NCBI RefSeq assembly: GCF_035046505.1
Contig: NC_089821.1
Coordinates: forward strand, 7,662,218 to 7,726,217
DNA from: Tiliqua scincoides
Lineage: Eukaryota; Chordata; Lepidosauria; Squamata; Scincidae
Direction of reading: 5' to 3'
DNA: 64,000 nucleotides
Shown here: positions 54,467 through 64,000 of the stretch, piece by piece
Layout: the number at the start of each line of letters is the position of its first letter
How positions within the stretch are numbered: the stretch's first letter is position 1
Made by a program: the position numbers and the translations under genes
The notes under the pieces: generated by a model
Database searches by the model: none
Seen by the model: the letters and a program-made list of their open reading frames with translations, nothing else
Told to the model about the DNA's origin: nothing

Positions 54467-56563
54467 GCTCCACCTAACCACGATAGTTCTTTTGGATCTC
54501 ATTCCCTGAATTAAAAACAAAAACAAAACTCTGGGAAAATTCAGATTTAGAACCTGGAACAGTGTCCACTTTTAAAGTTCATCTGCTTTGTTTTTGAGCC
54601 CCAGCACGACTCTTCTAGAACATTTCAGCATGTTTTGAACAGCTCTTCTGAAGGGCCACATCATTCTTTACTTGCATGAGTAGCCAAAAAATGAAGCACT
54701 CCATTCTCTTGGGTCGTTCTGCAATTTTTCCATAGATTTCAAAGAACACCACTGCTGCAAAAACTGATATTGATAACGGATCATTCATCTACCTAGGGAC
54801 GACTGTTTCCATTTCACAGCAGGACTTTTCTATGCAATTGATGAAGGCAAGCTCCCCTTTGTATCAGAATCATTTGGAAACACAATGGACACACAGACCG
54901 GCTTTTACAAGATATATTGTATTATTATCCCTATCACTGCATCAGCCACTTGCATGGTGCTCAAAGAGAGAACAGGCTCCTCGTCTAAAGGCTCACAATC
55001 TAAAGCAGGGATGTCAAATGGATTTCATACAGAGGGCCGAAGTTAGCATTCATGGCCCCTGCTGAGGGCCAGAAGTGACATCATCAAGCAGGTAATGATG
55101 TCATTAAGCAGATGGTGGACAGAAGTTCCTCACTGCTGACAGTTGTGGCTGGAACAGGGAGGACATTGGTTCCCTCCATCATTACTTGATCCAAAATTCA
55201 AGGTAGGTCTACTTTTGCACTTTTCTTGCCTACTCACCACAAGCAATGGTGAGGAGACAGGTGACTTTTAAAGCCCCAAACAATGAGAGGACAAGATCTG
55301 GTGAAGGAGGGCTCTGCCAAGAGACGGTTCAGTGCACCATCTCACCACCTCCAAGAACACTAAATTCACAGATATTAACAACCACACCAGTTTTGCAATG
55401 ATACGTTTCAAACAAACATGAAATATTGACGGAATAAAATGTGGACCAGGCTCTTGGCTTAGTTGACGGGAAAACACTCATGGATAAAGAAACCCATGTG
55501 GGTTTTGCATCCACACGGGCACTTTTTCTGTGGAACGCGCTGATGTCGACATGGGTTTCTGCACATCCGGTGTGGGTCTCAGACACACACCTTGCCCCCA
55601 AATTGATACATGCACTGCTCATTACAAGGTTCCTTTGCCCGAACTACAATAAAATGTCATGTTTGGGAAAACACTGTGGAAATGATGCTGTTTCAAAGAA
55701 ATGAAAGGATTCTTAGTTGAAGAGTTCCAGAAACCTGATCCCAACACGTCAGCTATTACATTTCCTATGACCACCCACACAGTTGCAGTCAGCGGGGCCT
55801 GCACTAGTATTAATTAGTTTTCAAAGCAAACTAAACAGAATCGGAAAAGAAACCGTTGGAGAGAACGGCAGTCCCATGTTCCTGATATTTTCATTTTGTT
55901 TTGTTTTGAGTTCTGAGCAAAGGGTAGATTGCGGCTCTTGACAAAACCAATTTGCCTCATATTAAGGATTCATTAATCCAGGTTCAGTCAGGTGTTTAAA
56001 AATGTTTGGTGGCAAATCATCTGCGAAGCTCCTTAAGTTCAGAACTGGTTAAGCACTCCAACTAGAGGTTGAATTGCCCTCGTGGAATAAATTTGATTTC
56101 ATTAGGTGCCATGTGAAACCTGCTATTTATTTATGAACTGCAATTCCACAGTGCCTTCCTGCCTTGATAAAAGCACTCCAGGTGGTGTGCAATGTTAAAA
56201 CATACAAGCAAGTTGAAAAAGATTTACTTATTTGTTTGCTTGCTAGTTCAATGGCACTGTTATTATGATTATTATCCCATTTTTGCCTAATCATGTTGTT
56301 TTTGACTGCATTTTGTTTTTATCCACCTATTGAGCCCAAGACCTAGAACAGGCAGCTATTTTTTTGTTTTTAATTGTTGCTTTACAAATATTGCCATATT
56401 ATATGTGCTGTTCCTAGTAAGGTGGCCTTTTGTAATTGACTGATGGTGCTTGTGTTCATCTCTATGGTATTCAAGTACTTTTCCAGGAGTTTCGGGGTAG
56501 CACCTAAGGTCCCTATGACTGTTGGGATTACTCTTGCTTTCTTGCTATTCTACTACTACTACT
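54467..56563. other. Gene-free block
   Basis: A partial L2-like phrase (GGCTCACAATCTAAAGCAGG) at 54990-55009 abuts a hAT-like start at 55006. 55620-56250 is repeat-poor. Short (TAC)n near 56551-56564. No gene. Confidence 0.4.
55006..55110 (+). mobile_element. hAT-like left end fragment
   Basis: CAGGGATGTCAAATGGATTT start followed by 'catacagagggccgaag' and 'gaagtgacatcatcaagcag', like hAT termini. The right end was not found, so the end given is approximate. Confidence 0.5.
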
Positions 56564-56702
56564 ATTTACAATAGTAGTTGGCAACCTTCAGTCTCGAAAG
56601 ACTATGGTATCGTGCTCTGAATGGTGGTTGTGGAACAGCATCTAGTGTGGCTGAAAAGGCCAATTCGGGAGTGACAATCTCTTCCACACTGGGAGCAAGT
56701 GC

Positions 56703-57811
56703 ATAAGAACATAAGAACATAAGAACAGCCCCACTGGATCAGGCCATAGGCCCATCTAGTCCAGCTTCCTGTATCTCACAGCGGCCCACCAAATGCCCCA
56801 GGAAGCACACCAGATAACAAGAGACCTCAACCTGGTGCCCTCCCTTGCATCTGGCTTTCTGACATAACCCATTTCTAAAATCAGGAGGTTGCGCATACAC
56901 ATCATGGCTTGTACCCCGTAATGGATTTTTCCTCCAGAAACTTGTCTAATCCCCTTTGAAAGGCATCTAGGCCAGACGCCAGCAACACATCCTGTGGCAA
57001 GGAGTTCCACAGACCGACCACACGCTGAGTAAAAAAATATTTTCTTTTGTCTGTTCTAACCCGCCCAACACTCAATTTTAGTGCATGTCCTCTGGTTCTG
57101 GTATTATGTGAGAGTGTAAAGAGCATCTCCCTATCCACTCTGTCCATCCCCTGCATAATTTTGTATGTCTCAATCATGTCCCCCCTCAGGCGTCTCTTTT
57201 CTAGGCTGAAGAGGCCCAAACGCCGTAGCCTTTCCTCATAAGGAAGGTGCCCCAGCCCAGTAATCATCTTAGTCGCTCTCTTTTGCACCTTTTCCATTTC
57301 CACTATGTCTTTTTTGAGATGCGGCGACCAGAACTGGACACAATACTCCAGGTGTGGCCTTACCATAGATTTATACAACGGCATTATAATACTAGCTGTT
57401 TTGTTCTCAATACCCTTCCTAATGATCCCAAGCATAGAATTGGCCTTCTTCACTGCCGCCGCACATTGGGTCGACACTTTCATCGACCTGTCCACCACCA
57501 CCCCAAGATCTCTCTCCTGATCTGTCACAGACAGCTCAGAACCCATCAGCCTATATCTAAAGTTTTGATTTTTTGCCCCAATGTGCATGACTTTACACTT
57601 ACTGACATTGAAGTGCATGTGCCATTTTGCCAGACTGGAGAGATCCTTCTGGAGCTCCTCACAATCACTTCTGGTCTTCACCACTCAGAAAAGTTTGGTG
57701 TCGTCTGCAAACGTAGCCACTTCACTGCTCAACCCTGTCTCCAGGTCATTTATGAAGAGGTTGAAAAGCACCGGTCCCAGGACAGATCCTTGGGGCACAC
57801 CACTGTGTGTC
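56703..57811 (-). mobile_element. CR1-like LINE inserted in LINE2, longest CR1 coding segment
   Basis: A 260-residue open frame (56902-57684) is intact. It begins just after the catalytic motif (KTRSDCEELQKDLSSLAKWH), then RDLGVVVDRS at 58-67, RPHLEYCVQFW at 109-119, RATKMITGLGHLPYEERL at 136-153, NTRTRGH at 194-200, KYFFTQRVVGLWNSLP at 215-230. The UTR tail has three ATAAGAAC units in the given strand. At the insertion, TGC may be duplicated (56700-56702, 57812-57814), consistent with the short or absent duplications of CR1. Confidence 0.94.
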
Positions 57812-58426
57812 TGCAGTCTGTCCCTGGTCTGTCTGCCTGGCTATGGGCCTTCCTTCTTTGCCTCTTTGCCTCAGTCTGTTGGCCAAGTGTCTCTTCAAAC
57901 TGGGAAAGGCCATGCTGCACAGCCTGCCTCCAAGCAGAATGCTCAGAGGTCAAGGTTTCCCGTCTGTTGAGGTCCATCCCTAAGGCCTTCAGATCCCTCT
58001 TGCAGATGTCCTTGTATCGCAGCTGTGGTCTACCTGTAGGGCGCCTTCCTTGCACGAGTTCTCCATAGAGGAGATCCTTTGGGATCCGGCCATCATCCAT
58101 TCTCACGACATGACCGAGCCAATGCAGGTGTCTCTGTTTCAGCAGTGCATACATGCTAAGGATTCCAGCACGTTCCAGGACTGTGTTGTTTGGAACTTTG
58201 TCCTGCCAGGTGATGCCAAGGATGCGTCAGAGGCAGCGCATGTGGAAAGCGTTCAGTTTCCTCTCCTGTTGTGAGCGAAGAGTCCATGACTCGCTGCAGT
58301 ACAGAAGTGTACTCAGGACACAAGCTCTGTAGACCTGGATCTTGGTATGTTCCGTCAGCTTCTTGTTGGACCAGACTCTTTTTGTGAGTCTGGAAAATGT
58401 GGTAGCTGCTTTACCGATGCGTTTGT

Positions 58427-58880
58427 TTAGCTCGGTATCGAGAGAGAGAGAGTGTCGGAGATCGTTGAGCTAAGGTACACAAAGTCATGGACAACCTCCA
58501 GTTCGTGTGCAGAGATTGTAATGCAGGGAGGTGAGTCCACATCCTGAACCATGACCTGTGTTTTCTTCAGGCTGTTCGTCAGTCCAAAATCTTGGCAGGC
58601 CTTGCTAAAATGATCCATGAGCTGCTGGAGATCTTTGGCAGAGTGGGTAGTGACAGCAGCATTGTCGGCAAAGAGGAAGTCACGCAGACATTTCAGCTGG
58701 ACTTTGGACTTTGTTCTCCGTCTGGAGAGGTTGAAGAGCTTTCTGTCTGATCTGGTCCGGAGATAGATGCCTTCTGTTGCAGTTCCAAAGGCCTGCTTCA
58801 GCAGGACAGCGAAGAAAATCCCAAACAAGGTTGGCACAAGAACACAGCCCTGCTTCACTCCACTTCGGATGTCAAAGGGG
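58427..58880 (-). pseudogene. LINE2 reverse transcriptase fragment
   Basis: Includes the RT thumb-side motifs GVKQGC (RT motif B/4 region) and LFADNAA (the FADD box with Asp to Asn). The adjacent motif is SLKKTQVM. The frame breaks before the C-terminal domain at about 58430. The loss of the second catalytic aspartate alone would abolish polymerase activity. Clade uncertain: the sequence is of a type common in fish and invertebrate LINEs. Confidence 0.8.
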
Positions 58881-58883
58881 ATT

Positions 58884-59050
58884 AACAATAACAACAACAT
58901 TTATATACTACTTTTCAACTAAAAGTTCACAAAGCAGTTTCCAGAGATCATCAAATAAGCAATGGCTCCCTGTCCGAAAAAGTTCACAACTAAAAAGATG
59001 CAAAAGAACACAAGCAGACAGCCACTGGAAAAGACACTGCTGGGGTGATA
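58884..59050 (-). mobile_element. L2-tailed SINE fragment
   Basis: AACAATAACAACAAC tail then ATATACTACTTTTCAACTAA, CAATGGCTCCCTGTCC and AAGACACTGCTGGGGTG. Relative of 44610-44850 on the same strand. LINE2 appears to have inserted at its tail. Confidence 0.65.
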
Positions 59051-59334
59051 CATTCTGGAGCAAACTTGGAAGGAGCCAGGAACCTCCTTGTGACCCGGAA
59101 GTGGGTCTTTCAGCTCTAGCATTGGATGCTTGGCACCATTTTGCTGCACAAAGGTAGGAAACCTGTGGAAGGTCGGAAGTCAAAAGTTTTGGAGCACTTT
59201 TTGAAAAGCCCTTTGGAATCAGCCTCCAGTATCTGCTGCTATCCACAGTGAGTTAAATCCATGGATTCCAAGCCCACAAATACCACAGGTCCACTGTAGT
59301 TGTAACCACCTTCCTCAAACTTCTTCAGCTAAAG
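59051..59334. other. Gene-free stretch
   Basis: Nothing recognised. Confidence 0.35.
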
Positions 59335-59624
59335 CAGGGGTTGGCAGCCTACAACCCACGGGCCAAATCCTGTCCACCAGCCAAAGTTATCCAGCTCATG
59401 CAGTGCTCAGCTTGAGAGGCAAAACATCCCACTCAGTTTCCCGTGTGCCAGATAGGGAATGGTGAAGCCAACCGCCTGGGCTCACGTAGTCCCTGCACCA
59501 TTGCTTTACCTCCCAAATCAAGTTCTGCGCAGCTGATGTCAGGTATCCTGGGAGTTTGGCGATGTCATGATGACATAATCGCAGAACATCCAGCCCCTTT
59601 TAACAAAAAAGTTGCCAACACCTG
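59335..59624 (+). mobile_element. hAT-like element (CAGGGGTTGGCAGCC ends)
   Basis: Left CAGGGGTTGGCAGCCTACAA and right AGTTGCCAACACCTG are inverted ends. The flanking octamers (AGCTAAAG and ATACCAAC) do not match. Non-coding, 290 bp. Confidence 0.65.
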
Positions 59625-59773
59625 ATACCAACCCCCTATCCACCTATCTATGCATACACTTTTCATGGTTTAAAATGCCTTTCATTATCTGCGCAGTAAA
59701 GTAAAGGGAGTTTTACTGAACAAAGAAGGTCTTCTTTAATGTTGTTTGCCACGCAATGAATCCACATGTGAAT

Positions 59774-59859
<86 letters not shown>

Positions 59860-60868
59860 TTCACAAAGGGCAAAAGGGAATAATTTACTATCAGACATCA
59901 CAGCTGATGAGTCCAAAATGTAGTACTAGGAACATGTGACTCAGTGTACTTGCAAGCGAGAGAAGACGGAGAATGGAATTCCATTACAACCGAAATGCAA
60001 GAGAGCTGAGAAGATTAATGTGCAACTTGTTCCTAGCCTGCTGTTCTTTTCCACAGTATGTTCCTCAGCATTCTGATTAAACAGAGGTGAATAACTTCAC
60101 ACATACGGGAAGAGCTTTGCATTGTTTAAACCTGCTTATCTCTGACGGGGCCTCGCAGAATCCTCACATTAAGGTATGTTGGGAGCACAGCTTGCATCCA
60201 TCACCATCGAAGTCACTGTCAATACCTGAAAACGTGAATCAGACAGGCCTGGCAGGCAGGTGGCCAGAGTACAGGCAAGGACGGTGTGTTTTCTCATCTG
60301 TGTAGCTGGAAGAATTCTTCAACAGGTGGCTCTTTCCATGTCACTGAGAATTAGGGCCTCACGTTGTACACTGTAGCCAGTGTTCAGGTTGCGCATGTTT
60401 GTTGGTGGCAGCATAAAATCTGGGCAGCTGTCAGACACCCCTGGACCACTGCCATAGAAGGTGAGAGGTGTGGTGCGCATGGTGGTGACTCTGGTAAGCT
60501 CACCACATGTTAATAAGCTAGTGCTGGCAGTGGGGAGGGGGAGGTTCTGGTTGAAGAGGGGGGAAGGAGGGTGGGAAGAGAGCCGGAGGGGGAGGATCTC
60601 AAAGGAAAACATGCAGGCCAGATCTTACCCCCTTTTTTCTGCCTGACCCCCCTTCTCTTCTCAGGCTTATGCCAGCTATACAGCATGGGTCTGATGTACA
60701 AAACACTGCTTTCTGAACCTCATTTTTTGGGGGGAAAATCCCCCCAAAAAACAATACCCCCCCCCCAAAAAAACCTATAAGAACATAAGAACCTGTTTGA
60801 TTTTTTATTTGTTATTTAGTTGGGAGGGGGGTGCATGGGCAACAACTGTGGCTGTATCTGCTGACACT
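59625..60868. other. Gene-free block
   Basis: Contains the microsatellite at 59778-59851, a G/A-rich stretch near 60533-60600 and C/A runs near 60730-60776. A stray ATAAGAACATAAGAACC at 60777-60793 may be a CR1 tail remnant. No gene. Confidence 0.4.
59778..59851. repeat. (TG)n(GA)n compound microsatellite
   Basis: About 15 TG units change directly into about 22 GA units. Confidence 0.97.
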
Positions 60869-61373
60869 TTTGTATTGGCAACCTTCAGTCTCGGAAGACT
60901 CTGGTATCGCGCTCTGAAAGGTGGTTCTGGCACAGCGTCTAGTGTGGCTGAAAAGGCCAATCCGGGAGTGACAATCCCTTCCACACCGGGAGAAAGTGCA
61001 GTCTGTCCCTGGTCTGTCTCCCTGGCTATGGGCCTTCCTTCTTTGCCTCTTAGCCTCAGACTGTTGGCCAAGTGTCTCTTCAAACTGGGAAAGGCCATGC
61101 TGCACAGCCTGCCTCCAAGCAGGCCGCTCAGAGGCCAGGGTTTCCCTCTTGTTGAGGTCCATCCCTAAGGCCTTCAGATCCCTCTTGCAGATGTCCTTGT
61201 ATCGCAGCTGTGGTCTACCTGTAGGGTGCTTTCCTTGCACGAGTTCTCCATAGAGGAGATCCTTTGGGATCCGGCCATCATCCATTCTCACGACATGACC
61301 GAGCCAACGCAGGCGTCTCTGTTTCAGCAGTGAATACTTGCTAGGGATTCCAGCACGTTCCAGGACTGTGTTA
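60869..61373 (-). mobile_element. LINE2 3' segment with perfect 11-bp target duplication
   Basis: CTGCTGACACT at 60858-60868 and 61374-61384. The minus-strand frame 60812-61291 encodes MDDGRIPKDLLYGELVQGKH, PTGRPQLRYKDICKRDLKAL, WRQAVQHGLSQFEETLGQ and the finger CSRCGRDCHSRIGLFSHTRR. Tail stem intact with loop TCCG. This copy keeps one uninterrupted C-terminal frame of about 150 residues. Confidence 0.94.
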
Positions 61374-61460
61374 CTGCTGACACTATACCACCTAAATCTA
61401 TACCTAGATCTATACCTGCTGACACTATATCACCCAAATGTGTATACCTAGTACACATTT
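61374..61460 (+). repeat. 42-bp tandem pair beside LINE2
   Basis: CTGCTGACACTATA begins at 61374 and again at 61416; 'ccaaatgtgtatacctag' parallels 'taaatctatacctag'. The first unit provides the LINE2 target duplication. Confidence 0.7.
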
Positions 61461-61711
61461 AAAAGCTATTATAATGTATAATTGTGCAAATTTTGAATAA
61501 AAACCACATAACAGAGCTTTCTGTACTGCCAAATTTTGGGAAAGACTGAAATCTGTGAAAAAATAAAACCATTTTCACCCACCTCTAGTCTAAGGAGAAG
61601 CATAGTCCATCAGGGGGTCTAAGAAGAGGAAAGTAAAAAATATTGTACTTGCCTCTGACAGGCCTCCCAATTGTCCCTCTGCCATTTGATGTAGTGCAGT
61701 CTCCACTGCCA

Positions 61712-61876
61712 TAGCCCATAGCCAGGGAGACAGACCAGGGACAGACTGCACTTGCTCCCAGCGTGGAAGGGATTGTTGCTCCCAAATCGGCCTTTTCAGT
61801 CACACTAGACACTGTGCCAGAAGCACCTTTCAGAGCGCGATACCATAGTCTTTCGAGACTGAAAGTTGCCAACTAC
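61712..61876 (+). mobile_element. LINE2 3' end fragment
   Basis: 165 bp: finger region and tail, with the hairpin AGTCT-TTCG-AGACT intact. No target duplication found. A frame shift relative to the best copy makes the finger unreadable in one frame. Confidence 0.88.
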
Positions 61877-62165
61877 TACTGTATAAGCTGAGTCCACTGG
61901 ATTAAAATGCAAGCTTAATGTTCGTGGTGAGTAAATATTGAAAGACTATTGAAAGGTGGTATACCAGGCGTGCTCACACTTTTTTGGCTCGAGAGCTACT
62001 TTGAAACCCAGCAAATCTACCAGAGTTTTTTTAAAATGTTCGCGCCATCATAACATATAACATTTATGTGTACAATGTATGTTGGTGTACCTTGCATAAC
62101 CGCATGAGCCAATATTGCACAACACAACATAATTAACTATAAAGATTTTTTGTAATTACTTGAGT

Positions 62166-62335
62166 TTACTTTGATGACTTGCACTGAAGTGAATCAGCCA
62201 AGGATGCATAGTCCAGACAGTAGCTGCTGATAGCCAGCCTCAAGCACACTTCCAAATGTTCATCAGTCACAGGTGGAACAGTACTTGGACTTAATGATCT
62301 TCATGTAGGAAAAGGCTGACTCACATAAATAAGTG
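62166..62335 (-). pseudogene. hAT transposase C-terminus, decayed
   Basis: Minus strand. One frame reads TYLCESAFSYMKIIKSKYCS; after a one-base shift a second frame reads TDEHLEVCLRLAISSYCLDY and ASLADSLQCKSSK then TAA. The LCE.AFS..K.IKSKYR...TDEHL..CLRL pattern is that of the hAT dimerisation region in Charlie/ZBED-type proteins. The catalytic DDE part is absent from this copy. Confidence 0.75.
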
Positions 62336-62516
62336 GAGCCCTTCCTGCCTCAGGTGCTCTTATATCCCTGAGGGCCCTATTGCCTTCAAGTGGCTGCAGC
62401 TGTGCAGCACACTCTGCTGGATGCCCAGGCCTTACCCTTAAAGGGGCCACTGCTGACACCACATCTACCTCCTCACCAGATCTTCCTCGATTCCAATACA
62501 AGTGGGGGAGGGGGAG

Positions 62517-62843
62517 CAGATCTCTATACAGACCAGTGCAAAAACAAGGGAAAGGTGTGAGGGAGGGAAGATCTCTATATAGACATCACAGCAAGACCAG
62601 TGCAAAACCCCTTGCACACCGAACCAACAGATGGAAGTTGGGGGGGCAGATCTCCATACATACCAGTGCAAAAACAGGGGAAAGGTAAGTCAGCCCCAGT
62701 AGAGTCAACGGGGCTCACTCCCAGGGATGTGTGGATGGGAGAGAAGCCTGCCAATAGCTCCTCTTCAGGTCTACTCACCAGTCAGCCCCAGTAGAGTCAA
62801 TGGGGCTCACTCCCAGGGATGCGTGGACGGGAGAGAAGCCTGC
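62517..62843 (+). repeat. Internal duplications within hAT-B
   Basis: A 63-bp unit starting GTCAGCCCCAGTAGAGTCAA occurs at 62689-62751 and 62781-62843 (period 92) with a few differences. A second phrase (AGATCTCTATACAGACCAGT type, then GCAAAA) occurs near 62519, 62570 and 62648. Confidence 0.85.
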
Positions 62844-62924
62844 GATCGACTCATTGTGCCTCGCGATCGACCGGTCAATCGCAATCGACATATTGAGCAC
62901 CCCTGTGGTATACAAATACTGTTT

Positions 62925-62964
62925 CATCATTATCATCATCATCATCGTCGTCGTCGTCGTCATC
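62925..62964. repeat. (ATC)n/(GTC)n microsatellite
   Basis: ATC units change to GTC units. Confidence 0.9.
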
Positions 62965-63215
62965 TAAAAACTGAAATCCAAATTACGGCACAAACCAGTA
63001 ATGGTCATCCCAGTGGTGATTGGTGCATTAGGTGTAGTCCCCAAAAACGCTGCAATGACATTTAAAATATCTGAACATCAACAAAATCAGTCGGTCAAAA
63101 AAACCACTCTGCTTGGTTCTGTACACATTATTCACAAATATATGACGATGTCCTAGGCCCCTGGGTGGGACCTGACTAGTAATTAATGCCAAGTTCAGCT
63201 AAAGAACCAGCAGCT

Positions 63216-63216
<1 letters not shown>

Positions 63217-63295
<79 letters not shown>
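63217..63295. repeat. (TAA)n microsatellite
   Basis: About 26 uninterrupted units; the poly-Tyr frame on the minus strand is an artefact. Confidence 0.98.
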
Positions 63296-63309
63296 TTAAA
63301 TGTTTCTTA

Positions 63310-63445
63310 GGGCCTAATCCTATCCAGTTTTCCAGTCCCTGTGCAGTCGTGCCAATGGGCCTCCTCAAGGTATGGGAACATTTGTTCATTTACCTCAAGG
63401 TTGCATTGTGGCATTGCGGCTGGAAGGTCGGATAGGATTGGGCCC
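63310..63445. mobile_element. 136-bp Harbinger-like MITE with TTA duplication
   Basis: GGGCCTAATCCTATCC start; the right end read inward is GGGCCCAATCCTATCC. Flanked by TTA at 63307-63309 and 63446-63448. A 3-bp TWA duplication with GGGC/GGCC ends is typical of PIF/Harbinger elements. This copy anchors the family assignment for the others. Confidence 0.8.
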
Positions 63446-63690
63446 TTAAACATCTCAAGTTTATCGTATGTAGTTCTTACTCATACATTAAGCAAGTTTG
63501 GCCACCTCAATACATAATAATAATTGTACTGTAATGTCACGAAAGTCCATTCCACAAACCTAACCTTTTTTTTTTTTTTAACAAAAAGATATACTCTTCA
63601 ATTTTCAGCTGTTTATTAAATACTACCTTCCATACATTGCTTCAGAAGATGGACCATTTAATTTTTAACAGGCAATGTATAAAAACGGAA
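63446..63690. other. Gene-free stretch
   Basis: T-run at 63567-63579. Nothing else recognised. Confidence 0.35.
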
Positions 63691-64000
63691 TGTTGGGAGA
63701 GTTAGGACAGACAAAAGAAAATACTTCTTTACTCAGCGTGTGGTTGATCTGTGGAACTCCTTGCCACAGGATGTGGTGACGGCATCAGGCCTAGATGCCT
63801 TTAAAAGCGATTGGACAAATTTCTGGAGGAAAAATCCATTATGGGTTACAAGCCATGATGCAACCTCCTCCTGATTTTAGAAATGGGTTATGTCAGAATG
63901 CCATTGCAAGAGAGGGCACCAGTATGCAGGTCTCTTGTTGTTTTGTGTGCTCCCTGGGGCATTTGGTGGACTGCTGTGAGATACAGGAAGCTGGACTAGA
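63691..64000 (+). mobile_element. CR1-like LINE 3' segment, continues past the window
   Basis: Starts TGTTGGGAGAGTTAGGACAG, includes the KYFFTQ...WNSLPQD coding stretch (one base lost before 'ggacaaatttctgg') and the UTR up to GGAAGCTGGACTAGA, where the window ends. Confidence 0.9.

Larger units (their letters stand above)
56575..58880 (-). mobile_element. LINE2, longest copy, interrupted by CR1
   Basis: The copy comprises 56575-56702 and 57812-58880; CR1 lies between. Joined, the flanks read through 'gggagcaagtgcagtctgtc' as in other copies. Minus strand. Upstream coding at 58427-58880 gives reverse transcriptase sequence: SGVKQGCVLVPTLFGIFF, LRDFLFADNAAVTTHS, FGLTNSLKKTQVM. The catalytic FADD motif reads FADN. 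The C-terminal GRRPTGRPQLRYKDICKRDL region follows. Possible 11-bp flanks ATTTACAATAG and ATTAACAATAA (9 of 11). Inactive. Confidence 0.9.
61965..62905 (+). mobile_element. hAT-B long copy with transposase remnant, perfect 8-bp duplication
   Basis: CAGGCGTGCTCACAC start, ATTGAGCACCCCTG end. TGGTATAC flanks it exactly (61957-61964, 62906-62913). The minus-strand interior at 62166-62335 encodes a hAT dimerisation-region C-terminus. The right third has internal duplications. This is the likely longer relative of the 370-bp copy at 11929-12298. Confidence 0.94.

Noticed and set aside
56902-57684. 260-residue open frame as a host gene
   Set aside because: Its motifs (RPHLEYCVQFW, GHLPYEERL, WNSLP) and repeated copies identify it as the CR1-like LINE polyprotein end.
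57247-58068. 273-residue open frame on the plus strand
   Set aside because: It is antisense to LINE coding sequence and crosses the junction between the inserted CR1 and its LINE2 host, so it cannot be an old host gene.
59713-59916. Ser-Leu/Thr-His repeat protein
   Set aside because: Translation of the (TG)n(GA)n microsatellite.
63195-63389. Poly-tyrosine protein
   Set aside because: Translation of a (TAA)n microsatellite.

Overview
This is a vertebrate nuclear DNA window, most likely from a squamate reptile (lizard or snake). I see no host protein-coding exon, no functional RNA gene and no CRISPR or prokaryotic feature. The squamate call rests on the repeats: a CR1/L2-type LINE with a TTCTTATG tail, a 5S rRNA-derived SINE, tRNA-derived and L2-tailed SINEs, and very abundant short hAT and Harbinger-like DNA transposons. 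No open frame recalls a known host domain. The longer ones come from LINE coding sequence, its antisense, or simple repeats whose period is a multiple of three. The window is probably intergenic or a large intron. I recognised no LTR retrotransposon or endogenous retrovirus.

Layout. 1-7.5 kb: a Harbinger-like element, tandem CR1 3' ends, two hAT palindromic MITEs, a 5S SINE and a 2.4 kb repeat-poor block. 7.5-8.2 kb: a Tigger-like element carrying a 45-bp minisatellite. 9-14.4 kb: 5S SINEs, a 1 kb CR1, hAT copies. 14.4-16.9 kb: a repeat-poor, AT-rich block. 16.9-19.6 kb: CR1 ends and a three-level transposon nest. 21.2-24.3 kb: two long hAT elements in opposite orientation, making a large inverted repeat around a CR1 3' end. 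24.7-32 kb: scattered MITEs, SINEs and CR1 ends. 32.2-37.4 kb: a tRNA SINE, a Harbinger-like cluster, two hAT elements at one target octamer, and a LINE2 insertion. 39-48.5 kb: a hAT inside a 5S SINE, LINE2 copies, MITEs. 48.5-56.5 kb: repeat-poor blocks and a duplicated 80-bp segment. 56.5-62.9 kb: the longest LINE2 copy with a CR1 inside it, more LINE2 copies, and a 941-bp hAT with decayed transposase sequence. The end holds a (TAA)n tract, a Harbinger-like MITE and a CR1 that runs off the edge.

Names used here are working labels. 'LINE2' is the second LINE family, whose C-terminal domain is a Cys/His finger; it is not the mammalian L2. 'MITE1' is the palindromic hAT family with ends CAGTGGCATAGCTAG. 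'MITE2' is the hAT family with ends CAGTGGCATCACTAGGG. hAT-A begins CAGGGGTGTCC, hAT-B CAGGGGTGCTCACAC, and hAT-C CAGTGGT.

How the elements relate. The 5S SINE ends in the same 34 nt as LINE2, which marks LINE2 as its likely reverse-transcriptase donor. That shared tail holds a perfect 5-bp stem with a TTCG loop. Three LINE2 copies have 11-bp target duplications. Many hAT-type elements have clear 8-bp duplications, so nested insertions can be ordered in time. Several repeat-poor, AT-rich, TAATTA-containing blocks are the best places to look for conserved regulatory DNA, but this cannot be tested from one sequence.
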